Below are positions 54,912 to 63,780 of a stretch of 64,000 bases of DNA, in pieces. Source of the stretch: Trichormus sp. M33_DOE_039. Its GTDB lineage: Bacteria > Cyanobacteriota > Cyanobacteriia > Cyanobacteriales > Nostocaceae. Made by a program: the position numbers and the translations under genes. A model generated the notes under the pieces. The model did no database searches, was not told where the DNA came from, and was given only the letters and a program-made list of their open reading frames with translations. The stretch is taken from the NCBI GenBank assembly GCA_015296085.1, contig DVDT01000004.1, forward strand, positions 186,001 through 250,000, given 5' to 3'. Within the stretch, counting starts at the first letter, position 1. Every line of letters begins with the position of its first letter.

Positions 54912-55511
54912 GGAAATTTGGGGAATAAATTTTGTATATATAGTTGGATAGTTCCAGTTTTAGGTACAAATTGTCAATAGTGAAAATTTCGGTAATTGAA
55001 TTGCTACATCTAGATTTATTTCAAAACTCAAATATAAATTCCATATGACAATATAAGCGGTATTATTAGACGCGATCAATCGCGCCTATACATGAAAAAT
55101 TTGGGCTTAACTTTAATGTACTGTGTTATAATACGCCTTTACAAAGTATGATTTATCTCTATAAAAATATCAGCTTTATCAAATAAAATACCTATTCCAA
55201 TTGAGCCTAATAAACTTTTTAATTGGCATACATTAATACAGAATAATGACAATAGATTAAATATACTTTTGGAGGGTTTTCTATTATTTAGGAACTATTG
55301 CTTATACTGTCAAATTATAAGTATATATCTTAAGTAAGAGAAACCTAAAAATACTAGAGAATCGCAATTTTTTAATAAGAAGAGCAGAAAAATTTTTATC
55401 TCTGGGAATCGTTCGCGTAACGTTTCAGAAAAAACCCTGTTATATTGCAACTCTTCTTTCTGCCTTCTTCACCTAACTCAGCTATTACAATTACTTGCCA
55501 TAACATTACAT
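54912..55511. other. Intergenic region with one short repeat
   Basis: About 600 AT-rich bases. A degenerate TTAGACGCGATCAATCGCGCCTATA inverted repeat at 55066-55092 belongs to the GACGCGAT family. No gene or RNA was recognised elsewhere in it. Confidence 0.5.
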
Positions 55512-56315
55512 ATGAAGACAACACATCATCAGTCTTACCAGAAAACTGCACTGATTACTGGTGCAGCGAGTGGTATCGGTTACGAACTAGCGTGTATTTT
55601 TGCCAATGATGGTTACAATCTTGTATTAGTAGATAGAAACCAAGTCAAACTTACAGAAATTACTACTGAATTTCAAGATAAATTTAACATTTCTGTCAAA
55701 GTTATTAGTAAGGATTTATCTCTATCAACTTCTCCGGAGGAAATCTTTACCGAGTTACAACAGGAAAGCATTAATATTGATGTACTTGTCAATAATGTAG
55801 GATTTGGCACTTATGGGTTGTTTAACGAAACAGATCTAAATGATGAACTAGAAATGCTACAAGTAAATTTAGTATGTCTGACCCACTTGACTAAGCTGTT
55901 TTTGAAAAATATGGTCAAGCAAGGTGATGGAAAAATCTTAAATGTTGCTTCATCTGCGGCTTTTCAACCAGGCCCTTTAATGGCAGTTTATTTTGCTACT
56001 AAGGCTTACGTTCTATCTTTCTCAGAAGCATTGGCTAATGAATTAGAAGGAACTGGTGTAACTGTGACAGTTATGTGTCCGGGAACAACAGAATCAGCTT
56101 TTCATGAAAGAACTGGAATGGCAGACTCAAAGCTGATTAAGAAAAAAAATATGATGGATGCTCAAACAGTCGCTAGGATTGGTTATCAAGCTTTAATGAA
56201 GGGTAAAACAATTGTTATTCCTGGTCTACTAAATAAAATACTGGCAAAAAGTGTTAGATTCATACCCAGAAATCTGGTAACTAAAATCGTGAGAAAGATG
56301 CAGGAAGATAACTAG
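55512..56315 (+). CDS. Short-chain dehydrogenase/reductase
   Basis: A 267-residue classical SDR. The NAD(P)-binding TGAASGIGYELA stands at the N-terminus, LVNNVGFGTYG at about 94-104, the catalytic Ser in LNVASSAAFQ and the Tyr-x-x-x-Lys in YFATKAYVLSFS. GTTESAFHER follows as in the DltE/YvrD-type branch. Cofactor preference and substrate are open. It stands alone. Confidence 0.92.
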   Translation: MKTTHHQSYQKTALITGAASGIGYELACIFANDGYNLVLVDRNQVKLTEITTEFQDKFNISVKVISKDLSLSTSPEEIFTELQQESINIDVLVNNVGFGTYGLFNETDLNDELEMLQVNLVCLTHLTKLFLKNMVKQGDGKILNVASSAAFQPGPLMAVYFATKAYVLSFSEALANELEGTGVTVTVMCPGTTESAFHERTGMADSKLIKKKNMMDAQTVARIGYQALMKGKTIVIPGLLNKILAKSVRFIPRNLVTKIVRKMQEDN

Positions 56316-56494
56316 ATGTATAGTTTTCAGTTACGCAGAAGTCACTTGCTGCGACATGAACTAAGTAATTTTGTAGACATAAATTAAACTATGTTCAACT
56401 TTGTCAAAGCCTGAGAATTAAGTCTGTAGTAAGTCTATGTATTCTTTTATATACATAGACTTACTACAAAGCTTATGTACAAGATAATAATTAC

Positions 56495-56941
56495 TTAAAT
56501 AGGCTGTTTTCTGTGCGAATAAATATAATCACAATATAATGCCCAAATAGCACCAAATAAACCACTCAAAGAACCTGCGATCGCAGCTGTCAAACCCCAG
56601 CCTAAAGGCCCAGTCCAATTAGTAATTTCTTTTAAAAGAGCAGTGCTTGCTTTGCTTATTAAATAAGCTGTTCCGGTAGCACCAATTGTCACTATACCTA
56701 GCTCTGTCAATATTTGTATCAATTCTTTATTTGATAATTCTTGCTCAAAATAAATTCTCCAGATAGTCGTATACATCAGGATATCAGAAGCAGTTAACAT
56801 TAATTGTTTGGGAATTTCTCCTCCTGGTATTGGTGTCACTGAAGCAGTACCACTGCCAACAGCATAGCTGGTAATTGCTAATACAGTTTCTACTCTTTTC
56901 CTACCTATATTATTCATTTTTTGTCTCCAATTAAATTCCAA
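56495..56941 (-). CDS. Small membrane protein, hypothetical
   Basis: A 148-residue protein with hydrophobic stretches at about 85-103 and 117-135 (LGWGLTAAIAGSLSGLFGAIW) and a Gly/Pro-rich motif near the start (GSGTASVTPIPGGEIPKQLML). The C-terminal part resembles GTPase-associated or DUF697-like hydrophobic domains only superficially. No family is claimed. Confidence 0.5.
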   Translation of the reverse strand: MEFNWRQKMNNIGRKRVETVLAITSYAVGSGTASVTPIPGGEIPKQLMLTASDILMYTTIWRIYFEQELSNKELIQILTELGIVTIGATGTAYLISKASTALLKEITNWTGPLGWGLTAAIAGSLSGLFGAIWALYCDYIYSHRKQPI

Positions 56942-57624
56942 TTTAATTATTTTGACTAGAATCTAAGTTAAATACATCTTGTATTATTTATTTCTTTTTA
57001 TATTATTTATCTCACAAACCCTACACTAACTAACAGTATCCAATGCAACATATTAGCTAATAATTAATAATCTCTTGTCAATCAATTCGACCTATATTGA
57101 AAAATAATGTCAAATATTTTTACCTATTTAATTTCTTAAATCAAGAATATTTTTGACAAAAAAAGACATAATAGCTGATATAAATAAAGTCCGCTTGCGC
57201 GGACTACGGACATTGGATAAGGTTAGGTTATTACCAAGATTGCCTACTATCTTGCTAGAGGCTAACTTAATTTTTTATCAATGATTTGAATAAAGCAAGT
57301 ACTCTAGATTTATTTCTAAGACATAAAATCATGAAATATGTCTATCAATAAGCATTTAAAAATCACCTGCTCTCTATGTATATTTTTCTCTCTTAACACG
57401 ATTATTATATCTATATAAGAATCAATCTTTATGGATAAAGTAGTTTTAGTTACACTAAAATCAAGACATAAATAAGAAAATTATGTCTATTAAATTATGA
57501 TCATTAGCAAGATAATTGACCCAAAATAAAATGGTGGTTCACGAGGATAGCCCTGGAATTTTCCAGGGTTTTATTTATATAAATAATTAATTAATGACTT
57601 ATTACATAAGTGTATATATCTGCT
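56942..57624. other. Long gap containing an orphan terminator
   Basis: About 680 very AT-rich bases. It contains a small perfect inverted repeat GTCCGC-TTGC-GCGGAC at 57189-57204 and a rho-independent terminator at 57551-57576. No ORF of note. The terminator suggests a small transcript from the plus strand within about 57250-57550. Confidence 0.5.
57551..57576 (+). terminator. Orphan rho-independent terminator
   Basis: CCCTGGAA and TTCCAGGG pair perfectly around a 2-base loop, followed by TTTTATTT on the plus strand. No plus-strand gene lies upstream within about 1.2 kb, and 49 bases separate it from the end of the padR gene on the other strand. Confidence 0.7.
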
Positions 57625-58170
57625 TCAATCTGAGGATATATTTTTTAACGATTCGAGTGTCTCATCACACCAATCTATCCAAGCTTGCTCATGTTTCATA
57701 CCTGCCATTAAAACTAAATTTTTCAGTTTCTCATTCTTGGTAGATGATTTTGATATCAAACACTTTGCTTTTTCGATTTCTCGATAGGTTAATAATTTTT
57801 CGACATGAATTCTGCGATGACGTTCTACGTCTGCTATCAGTACGCTAACTGATACTAAACCACCAGAAAAAAGCTTGACTAACAGGTCTTCTCTAATCAT
57901 ATTAGGTTCACTGGGTTTGTGCATCCACTCTACTAACTGGTGTTTCCCGGATTCTGTAATTGAGTAGATTTTCTTGTCTAGGCGACCTTCACGGGGAACA
58001 ATTTCGGAAACAATCAAACCTGCGGATTCCAGTTTCCCCAGTTCTCTGTAGATTTGCTGCTGGGAAGCTTGCCAAAAATAACCAACAGACTCACTAAAGA
58101 CTTTAGAGAGATCATAACCACTGTGGGGTGCATCAATTAAACAGGTCAGAATGGCTTGCGATAAACCCAT
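57625..58170 (-). CDS. PadR-family transcriptional regulator
   Basis: A 181-residue regulator. The PadR winged helix occupies about 1-85: AILTCLIDAPHSGYDLSKVF, the recognition helix region FWQASQQQIYRELGKLESAGLI and the wing KKIYSITESGKHQLVEW. The C-terminal helical part (about 95-175) forms the dimer. It is divergent from a devBCA-type exporter, and the spacer carries palindromes that are good operator candidates. PadR regulators usually repress an exporter gene until a ligand binds. Confidence 0.92.
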   Translation of the reverse strand: MGLSQAILTCLIDAPHSGYDLSKVFSESVGYFWQASQQQIYRELGKLESAGLIVSEIVPREGRLDKKIYSITESGKHQLVEWMHKPSEPNMIREDLLVKLFSGGLVSVSVLIADVERHRRIHVEKLLTYREIEKAKCLISKSSTKNEKLKNLVLMAGMKHEQAWIDWCDETLESLKNISSD

Positions 58171-58198
58171 AAGGAATTACTTGACAGATATTTTCTTC

Positions 58199-58264
58199 AG
58201 TGTACACTAGAACTTGTATACAACAAATTGAGTAAAAATGTTTTGTCATAAAAGTTGTATACAG
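58199..58264. promoter_or_regulatory. Palindromic operators between padR and devBCA
   Basis: Three related palindromes: AGTGTACACT (58199-58208), TTGTATACAA (58214-58223) and TTGTATACAG (58255-58264), with centres 15 and 41 bases apart. A promoter for devB is visible as TTGACA (58181-58186), 16 bases, TACACT (58203-58208), so the first palindrome covers the -10 box. Likely PadR sites. Confidence 0.6.
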
Positions 58265-58298
58265 TAAATTTAGCTGCCCCCAATCAGGCGGTGACTTT

Positions 58299-59522
58299 AT
58301 GCAAAACCTGAATGCAGACGGAGTTAGGAATTTTAAGTATCCCAACAGATTCCTAATTATGGGTGCTGTGACTTTAGCTGTGGCTAGTGGTGCAAGTTCG
58401 TTATATTTTTTGTTCAGTGGGCGAAATTCTGGGGAAAAAACCACTCCTGTGGTGATCGATAGCCGTCCTGTAGTTAAAGCCGTGACAGCTTTAGGACGCA
58501 TAGAACCCCAAGGAGAGGTGATACAAATATCGGTTTCCCAGACTGCGGGTAGTAACCGTGTAGCAGAACTATTAGTGAAACAAGGCGATCGCATCAACAA
58601 AGGACAAATCATTGCTATTCTGGATCACCGGGATATTCGGCTAGCGGCTTTAAAAGTAGCTCAACAACGGGTTAAAGTGGCACAATCACAGTTAGCACAA
58701 GTAAAAGCTGGGGCAAAACAGGGAGAAATTGCTGCCCAACAAGCGACAATATCAGAACTAGAAGCCGAACTGCGTCAAGAAGTAGCGGCCAGAGTAGCGA
58801 CAGTTAAACGCCTAGAAGCCGAAGTCAGAAATGCTCAAATAGAATATCAACGTTATCAATATCTGCAAGCAACTGGTGCTGTTTCTGCTTCGATGCGAGA
58901 TAGTAAAAAATTGACCTTAGAAACAGCACAAGAGAGTTTACAAGAGGCGATCGCTAACCGCACTCAAACCTCAGAAACCCTCAATGAAAGACTCAGACAA
59001 GCCCAAGCCACTCTAGAAAAGATTGCAGAGATACGTCCTACCGATGTACAAGCCGCCCAAGCAGAAGTAGAAAATGCCCAAGCCGCCGTGCAAGAAGCAC
59101 AAGCTAACTTAGATTTAGCTTATGTGAGAGCGACTAAAGCTGGTCAAATCTTAAAAATTCATACTTGGGACGGGGAAGTAGTTAGCGACAGGGGGATTTT
59201 AGAAATCGGGCAAACGAATCAAATGTATGTTGTGGCAGAAGTCTATGAAACCGATATCAATCAAGTCAAAATCGGACAACGTGCAACTATCACCCAAGTC
59301 AACCTGCCTGGAAAACTAGAAGGAACAGTGGATGAAATTGGCTTGCTAATAGCCAAAAAAGACGTACTCAACACTGACCCCGCCGCCGATATCGACGCAA
59401 GAGTAGTAGAAGTCAAAATTCGCCTTACCCCAAAATCGAGTCAAAGAGTTGCAAGTTTAACTAATTCTAAAGTCAGAGTTGTGATTGGATTAGGGACTGG
59501 GGAAGAAATAAGTAATTACTAA
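58299..59522 (+). CDS. devB: DevB-like membrane fusion protein
   Basis: A 407-residue periplasmic adaptor of an ABC exporter. One N-terminal membrane helix (about 20-42), then the HlyD/DevB layout: a lipoyl-like half (VVKAVTALGRIEPQGEV, LVKQGDRINKGQIIAILD), a long Gln/Ala/Glu-rich coiled-coil hairpin (about 112-272), the second lipoyl half (AYVRATKAGQILKIHT) and beta domains. In heterocystous cyanobacteria DevBCA exports envelope glycolipids with TolC; several paralogous sets exist, so this set need not be the heterocyst one. It starts the operon devB-devC-devA. Confidence 0.88.
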   Translation: MQNLNADGVRNFKYPNRFLIMGAVTLAVASGASSLYFLFSGRNSGEKTTPVVIDSRPVVKAVTALGRIEPQGEVIQISVSQTAGSNRVAELLVKQGDRINKGQIIAILDHRDIRLAALKVAQQRVKVAQSQLAQVKAGAKQGEIAAQQATISELEAELRQEVAARVATVKRLEAEVRNAQIEYQRYQYLQATGAVSASMRDSKKLTLETAQESLQEAIANRTQTSETLNERLRQAQATLEKIAEIRPTDVQAAQAEVENAQAAVQEAQANLDLAYVRATKAGQILKIHTWDGEVVSDRGILEIGQTNQMYVVAEVYETDINQVKIGQRATITQVNLPGKLEGTVDEIGLLIAKKDVLNTDPAADIDARVVEVKIRLTPKSSQRVASLTNSKVRVVIGLGTGEEISNY

Positions 59523-60688
59523 TGATGTTAAAACGCAAAATTCCGTTGGCATGGTTGCAATTATCGCGGGAAAAAGCACGGATGTTAGTGGCGATCGCTG
59601 GTATTGCTTTTGCAGATGTGTTAATGTTCTTGCAACTTGGTATTCGTGAAGCTTTATTTGATGGTGCAGTACAACTCCACAATAGTTTAGAAGGTGAGAT
59701 TGTACTAGTTAGTTCTCGCTATAAAGCCTTAATTTCCCTTGATCAATTCTCACAACGAAGATTATATCAAGCGTTAGGTTTTACAGGAGTGCAATCAGTT
59801 AGTCCAATTTATTTAGATTCTGTTCCCTGGAAAAATCCTGATAATCAACAGACTTGGCAGATTTTTGCTATTGGGTTTAATCCAGAAGAAAAAGTAGTTA
59901 ATTTACCTGGTGTCCAGGAGCATTTAAACTCTTTGAGAGAACCAGATACAGTGTTATTTGATCGTGGTTCGCGACAAGAATTCGGTAAGATTGTGACTCA
60001 AGTTGAAACAAATAATCAAGTCACGACAGAATTAAATAACCGCCGAATCAATGTTGTTGGTTTATTCAGATTAGGAACATCTTTTGGCATTAATGGCAAT
60101 ATTATCACCAGTGATGTGAACTTTCTGCGTTTGTTTGGCAATCAAAGAAGACAGAACGGATTAATCGATTTCGGACTAATCAAGTTAGAACCTGGAGCAG
60201 ATTCAGCTTGGGTAATTGCTAATTTAAAGGCGAACCTACCAAACGATGTACAAGTACTTTCTAAACAAGAGTTTATAGCTAAGGAAAAAAGTTTTTGGAA
60301 TACTAGCACTCCTGTAGGATTTACCTTTACTTTAGGTGCAATTATCGGCTTTATAGTTGGTGCAGTGATTGTTTATCAAATACTTTACAGTGATGTTTCT
60401 GATCATCTACCAGAATATGCAACTCTCAAAGCCATAGGGTTCAAAAACCGCTATTTACTAATGATGGTATTTCAGGAGGCTTTAATTTTAGCAGCTATCG
60501 GCTTTATGCCCGGATTTGCTATTTCTCAGGGGTTATATTTGATCACTCGCCAAGCAACATTGTTACCAATCATGATGACTATAGATAGAGCAGTATTGAT
60601 ATTCTTACTCACAACTTTGATGTGTTCAGTTTCTGCATCTATTGCCATGCAAAAATTACAATCTGCTGACCCTGCGGATATTTTTTAG
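59522..60688 (+). CDS. devC: DevC-like ABC exporter permease
   Basis: A 388-residue permease with a MacB/FtsX layout: one helix near the start (KARMLVAIAGIAFADVLMFLQL), a long extracytoplasmic domain (about 45-260) and three closing helices (about 270-375). It begins PLAWLQLSREKARM, as DevC proteins do. The ATG overlaps the devB stop (TAATG), so translation is coupled. Confidence 0.9.
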   Translation: MMLKRKIPLAWLQLSREKARMLVAIAGIAFADVLMFLQLGIREALFDGAVQLHNSLEGEIVLVSSRYKALISLDQFSQRRLYQALGFTGVQSVSPIYLDSVPWKNPDNQQTWQIFAIGFNPEEKVVNLPGVQEHLNSLREPDTVLFDRGSRQEFGKIVTQVETNNQVTTELNNRRINVVGLFRLGTSFGINGNIITSDVNFLRLFGNQRRQNGLIDFGLIKLEPGADSAWVIANLKANLPNDVQVLSKQEFIAKEKSFWNTSTPVGFTFTLGAIIGFIVGAVIVYQILYSDVSDHLPEYATLKAIGFKNRYLLMMVFQEALILAAIGFMPGFAISQGLYLITRQATLLPIMMTIDRAVLIFLLTTLMCSVSASIAMQKLQSADPADIF

Positions 60689-60712
60689 TTTCCCAATCCC
60701 CACTCCCTAATT

Positions 60713-61393
60713 ATGTCATCTGCGATCGCTATTTCCCATGTCAATCACTATTATGGTGAAGGTTCTCTCAAAAAGCAGATTCTTTTTGATATCAATCTAG
60801 AAATTAAGCCAGGAGAAATTGTCATCATGACTGGCCCTTCTGGTTCAGGAAAAACTACTTTGCTGACACTGATTGGTAGTTTGCGTTCTGTGCAATCAGG
60901 TAGCCTGAAAATATTAGGTAAAGAACTGTGTGGTGCAACTAAAAATGAAATGGTCGAAGTGCGCCGCCATATTGGCTATATATTTCAAGCTCATAACTTA
61001 TTAGGTTTTCTCACAGCCCAACAAAATGTACAAATGCCTTTTGAAATGAATAATGCTGTTTCTTTTAGAGAAGCACAAACCAAAGCAGCTGCGATGTTAA
61101 CAACAGTTGGGTTAGGAGAAAGACTAAATTACTATCCTGATGGACTCTCAGGTGGACAAAAACAAAGAGTTGCGATCGCACGGGCTTTAGTTCATCATCC
61201 TCAACTAGTGTTAGCCGATGAACCGACAGCTGCTTTAGATAGTAAATCAGGTAGAGATGTAGTCAATTTAATGCAGCAATTAGCTAAAGAACAAGGCTGT
61301 ACAATTTTGTTAGTAACTCACGACAATCGCATTTTAGATATTGCCGATCGCATCATTCACATGGAAGATGGGTATTTAGTTAACTCTGATTAA
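60713..61393 (+). CDS. devA: DevA-like ABC exporter ATPase
   Basis: A 226-residue ATPase. Walker A GPSGSGKTT, the Q-loop YIFQAHNLL, the signature LSGGQKQRVAIARAL, Walker B LVLADEPTAALD and the switch His in LLVTHDNR are all intact. It is of the MacB/LolD type. It follows devC by 24 bases and is followed by a terminator. Confidence 0.93.
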   Translation: MSSAIAISHVNHYYGEGSLKKQILFDINLEIKPGEIVIMTGPSGSGKTTLLTLIGSLRSVQSGSLKILGKELCGATKNEMVEVRRHIGYIFQAHNLLGFLTAQQNVQMPFEMNNAVSFREAQTKAAAMLTTVGLGERLNYYPDGLSGGQKQRVAIARALVHHPQLVLADEPTAALDSKSGRDVVNLMQQLAKEQGCTILLVTHDNRILDIADRIIHMEDGYLVNSD

Positions 61394-61414
61394 GCTATCG
61401 TCACCTGATCAATC

Positions 61415-61442
61415 AAAGCGATGCGATCGCATCGCTTTTTCT
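61415..61442 (+). terminator. Palindromic terminator of devBCA with a HIP1 core
   Basis: A perfect 24-base palindrome AAAGCGATGCGATCGCATCGCTTT whose centre is the HIP1 octamer, followed by TTCTC after a run of five T. It starts 22 bases after devA. The loop would need the centre to open. Confidence 0.65.
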
Positions 61443-61509
61443 CGATAGACATGATTAAAACACCTGTATTCAGTCCCTCAATTGAGACTGGACTCTCCAA
61501 ACTCAACTT

Positions 61510-62514
61510 TTAACTACCGTGATGTCTCTGTAAATGCCATTTCCAGGCGTGAGTGACAATATCTTGAATATCTGGGTATTGCGGTTGCCAGCCTAAAATT
61601 TTTCTGGCTTTTTCCCCACTACCAATCAAACTAGGGGGATCTCCGGGGCGGCGATCGCACTCTACCACCGATAGCGTTAATCCTGTCACCCGTTCGGCGG
61701 CGGCGATGACTTCTCTGACTGAGAAACCTTGACCGTTCCCCAAATTGAACACTTCGCTATCACCACCTTTTAATAAATATTCCAATCCCAAAATGTGGGC
61801 ATCGGCTAAGTCACTGACGTGAATATAGTCTCGGATACAAGTCCCATCGGGGGTCGGGTAATCTGTGCCAAAAATCGAGATGGATTGGCGTTTACCTAAA
61901 GCTGTCAGCAGTACCAAGGGGATAAGATGGGTTTCAGGGTTGTGATCTTCACCTAATAAACCTTGGGGGTGTGCGCCAGCCGCATTGAAATAACGAAAAC
62001 GCACAGACTTCAAACCATAAGCCACATCAAAATCCGATAAAATGCGCTCGACCATTAATTTCGTAGCACCGTAGGGATTAATGGGATTTTGGGGATGATT
62101 TTCAGGAATCGGCACAACATCCGGTACACCATAGGTAGCACAGGTAGAAGAAAAGACAAAATTCTTAATAGATGCTGCCAGCATCGCTTCTAACAAAACC
62201 AGTGTACCCAAAACGTTATTGCGGTAATATTTAGCCGGGTCTGTGACGGATTCGCCTACATAAGCATAGGCAGAAAAGTGCATAACGGCGGCAAAATTAT
62301 GACTTTGAAATAAATTATCTAACAGGGCGCGATCGCTGGTATCACCAACAACTAGTTTCACTTGTAAAACCTGTTCCACCAAGTCTCGATGACCATAAAC
62401 CAAGTTATCTAGTATTACCACGTCATAACCTGCTTGTTTGAGAGCTAATACGGTATGTGAACCGATATACCCCGCTCCCCCCGTGACTAAAATGCTGGGC
62501 TTTCCAGGTGACAT
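61510..62514 (-). CDS. galE: UDP-glucose 4-epimerase
   Basis: A 334-residue extended SDR. NAD-binding GGAGYIGSHTVLAL stands at the N-terminus; the catalytic Ser/Thr is in FVFSSTCATYG and the Tyr-x-x-x-Lys in NPYGATKLM; the sugar-binding GEDHNPETHLIPL and SVREVIAAAERVTG follow. It converts UDP-glucose and UDP-galactose. Start: ATG at 62514 with AAGGA six bases before; a longer frame from 62544 lacks such a site. Confidence 0.95.
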   Translation of the reverse strand: MSPGKPSILVTGGAGYIGSHTVLALKQAGYDVVILDNLVYGHRDLVEQVLQVKLVVGDTSDRALLDNLFQSHNFAAVMHFSAYAYVGESVTDPAKYYRNNVLGTLVLLEAMLAASIKNFVFSSTCATYGVPDVVPIPENHPQNPINPYGATKLMVERILSDFDVAYGLKSVRFRYFNAAGAHPQGLLGEDHNPETHLIPLVLLTALGKRQSISIFGTDYPTPDGTCIRDYIHVSDLADAHILGLEYLLKGGDSEVFNLGNGQGFSVREVIAAAERVTGLTLSVVECDRRPGDPPSLIGSGEKARKILGWQPQYPDIQDIVTHAWKWHLQRHHGS

Positions 62515-62751
62515 AGTTTTTCCTTTTGAGTCACAACTAATCAATTAATGTAGTTCACTGCATACCATATTCCTAATCTGGAAAATTATAAATATTAGAC
62601 GCAGTGGCAAAAAATTGCACTAAAATCACTACGACGGTAGTCATTGGTGTGAGGGTTGGGGTATTTTAAGTCAAATTACCGTTGACGCTAAAATAAATCC
62701 ACTTTAAGAAACCTCTAGGCTCACCGCAAAAGGAGATTTGAGTGTAAATCT

Positions 62752-63450
62752 ATGTTTGAAATTTTAAGCCGGGTATTGCTGTGGTTACTGATTGGAACTA
62801 TCGCATACACTGTGTTTCAGAAATTTTATCCTTCAGGAACTTTTGTTGGACGATTAGTTTTCGTCATCCTGTTGATTGTGATTGCTTTGTCATTTGTCAA
62901 CCCCAATGAACCTGCTGTAGCATCTTTGTGGCGGTTGATATCATTTCCCCTCAAACCCTTGGGGGCTTCAGTATTAATGCTGTTGTTTGCGGCGCAAAGA
63001 ATCAAGGCTGGTGGAATTGATAAGCCGGGAGGATATTTAGTCGGTTGGGCGTTGACAGTTTTACTGTTATCCAGTACACCAGCGATCGCTTACTTTTTAG
63101 TCAGAGCACCCCTAGCTGCCCCAGAGGCAATGATTCCTAGTTCTCAATTACTATCATCGCAACCGGACACAATTGTGGCTTTGGGAACATCAACCAACCC
63201 CACACAAGTGACAGATGCAATTAGGGATGGGATTTTACCCAATCCTCAAATCAGTCAGAAAACGTTAGCATTCAACTACTGGCAAACCCAAATTCCCCCT
63301 TACCTATTGCAGAACCCTCAACAAATCCGAGAACGAGGCTTACGTCTGGAAGATTTCGTACCCAGTGCAGAAACACTGCAACTGACAACCCAGGTCTGGG
63401 AAAGTTATCTCAATCAGGTTTACACTTTCTTGCGCGGTCGTCGGGGGTAG
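62752..63450 (+). CDS. Polytopic membrane protein, hypothetical
   Basis: A 232-residue protein with four hydrophobic segments (about 5-22, 31-48, 62-80, 95-116) and a soluble C-terminal part (about 120-232). DTIVALGTSTNPTQ at about 139-152 recalls the start of a YdcF/DUF218 domain, but the rest of that domain is not present. Family not established. It has a plausible ribosome site (AAAGGAG at spacing about 13). The next gene is an ABC exporter on the same strand. Confidence 0.6.
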   Translation: MFEILSRVLLWLLIGTIAYTVFQKFYPSGTFVGRLVFVILLIVIALSFVNPNEPAVASLWRLISFPLKPLGASVLMLLFAAQRIKAGGIDKPGGYLVGWALTVLLLSSTPAIAYFLVRAPLAAPEAMIPSSQLLSSQPDTIVALGTSTNPTQVTDAIRDGILPNPQISQKTLAFNYWQTQIPPYLLQNPQQIRERGLRLEDFVPSAETLQLTTQVWESYLNQVYTFLRGRRG

Positions 63451-63466
63451 AGGTAATAGTTCATAA

Positions 63467-63489
63467 AGTCAATAGTCAATAGTCAATAG
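63467..63489. repeat. Heptanucleotide repeat (AGTCAAT)n
   Basis: Three full copies of AGTCAAT, 17 bases after the preceding gene. Confidence 0.85.
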
Positions 63490-63556
63490 ATACTATGTAT
63501 ACTGAGGGCTGCAACAGTAACCCTTTTCCTGAACTGAGAACTGATGATCGGGAATT

Positions 63557-63670
63557 GGGCATGGGGGAGGCAGTGCGTTGCGGTGAATCCAGCCCTGTAG
63601 GTGGGTTTCCCGCCGTAGGGGACTGGTGAACCCGGAGGAAGGTTTCCTCCGTTGTAGCAACTGCCGTCAT
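63557..63670 (+). repeat. Dispersed repeat element
   Basis: It contains GCAGTGCGTTGCGGTGAATC, CAGCCCTGTAGGTGGGTTTC, CGCCGTAGGGGACTGGTG, then GTTTCCTCCGTTGTAGCAAC and TGCCG. The first half is nearly the reverse complement of 37090-37161; the second half shares AGCAACTGCCG with 5346-5386 and 28211-28251. Frames through it (63476-63739, minus strand) are treated as spurious. Confidence 0.75.
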
Positions 63671-63780
63671 TGGGCATTGTAAATATAATCTACCCTGCCC
63701 CCTGCCCCCTACCTGTCCGCAATTGCTCCACTTGGGCAAAGCCCAAGGCCGGATTGCTCTCTGCCTTCTGCCTTACTTCC

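Noticed and set aside
63476-63739. Two minus-strand ORFs before the ABC exporter
   Set aside because: Both are translations of the dispersed repeat element.
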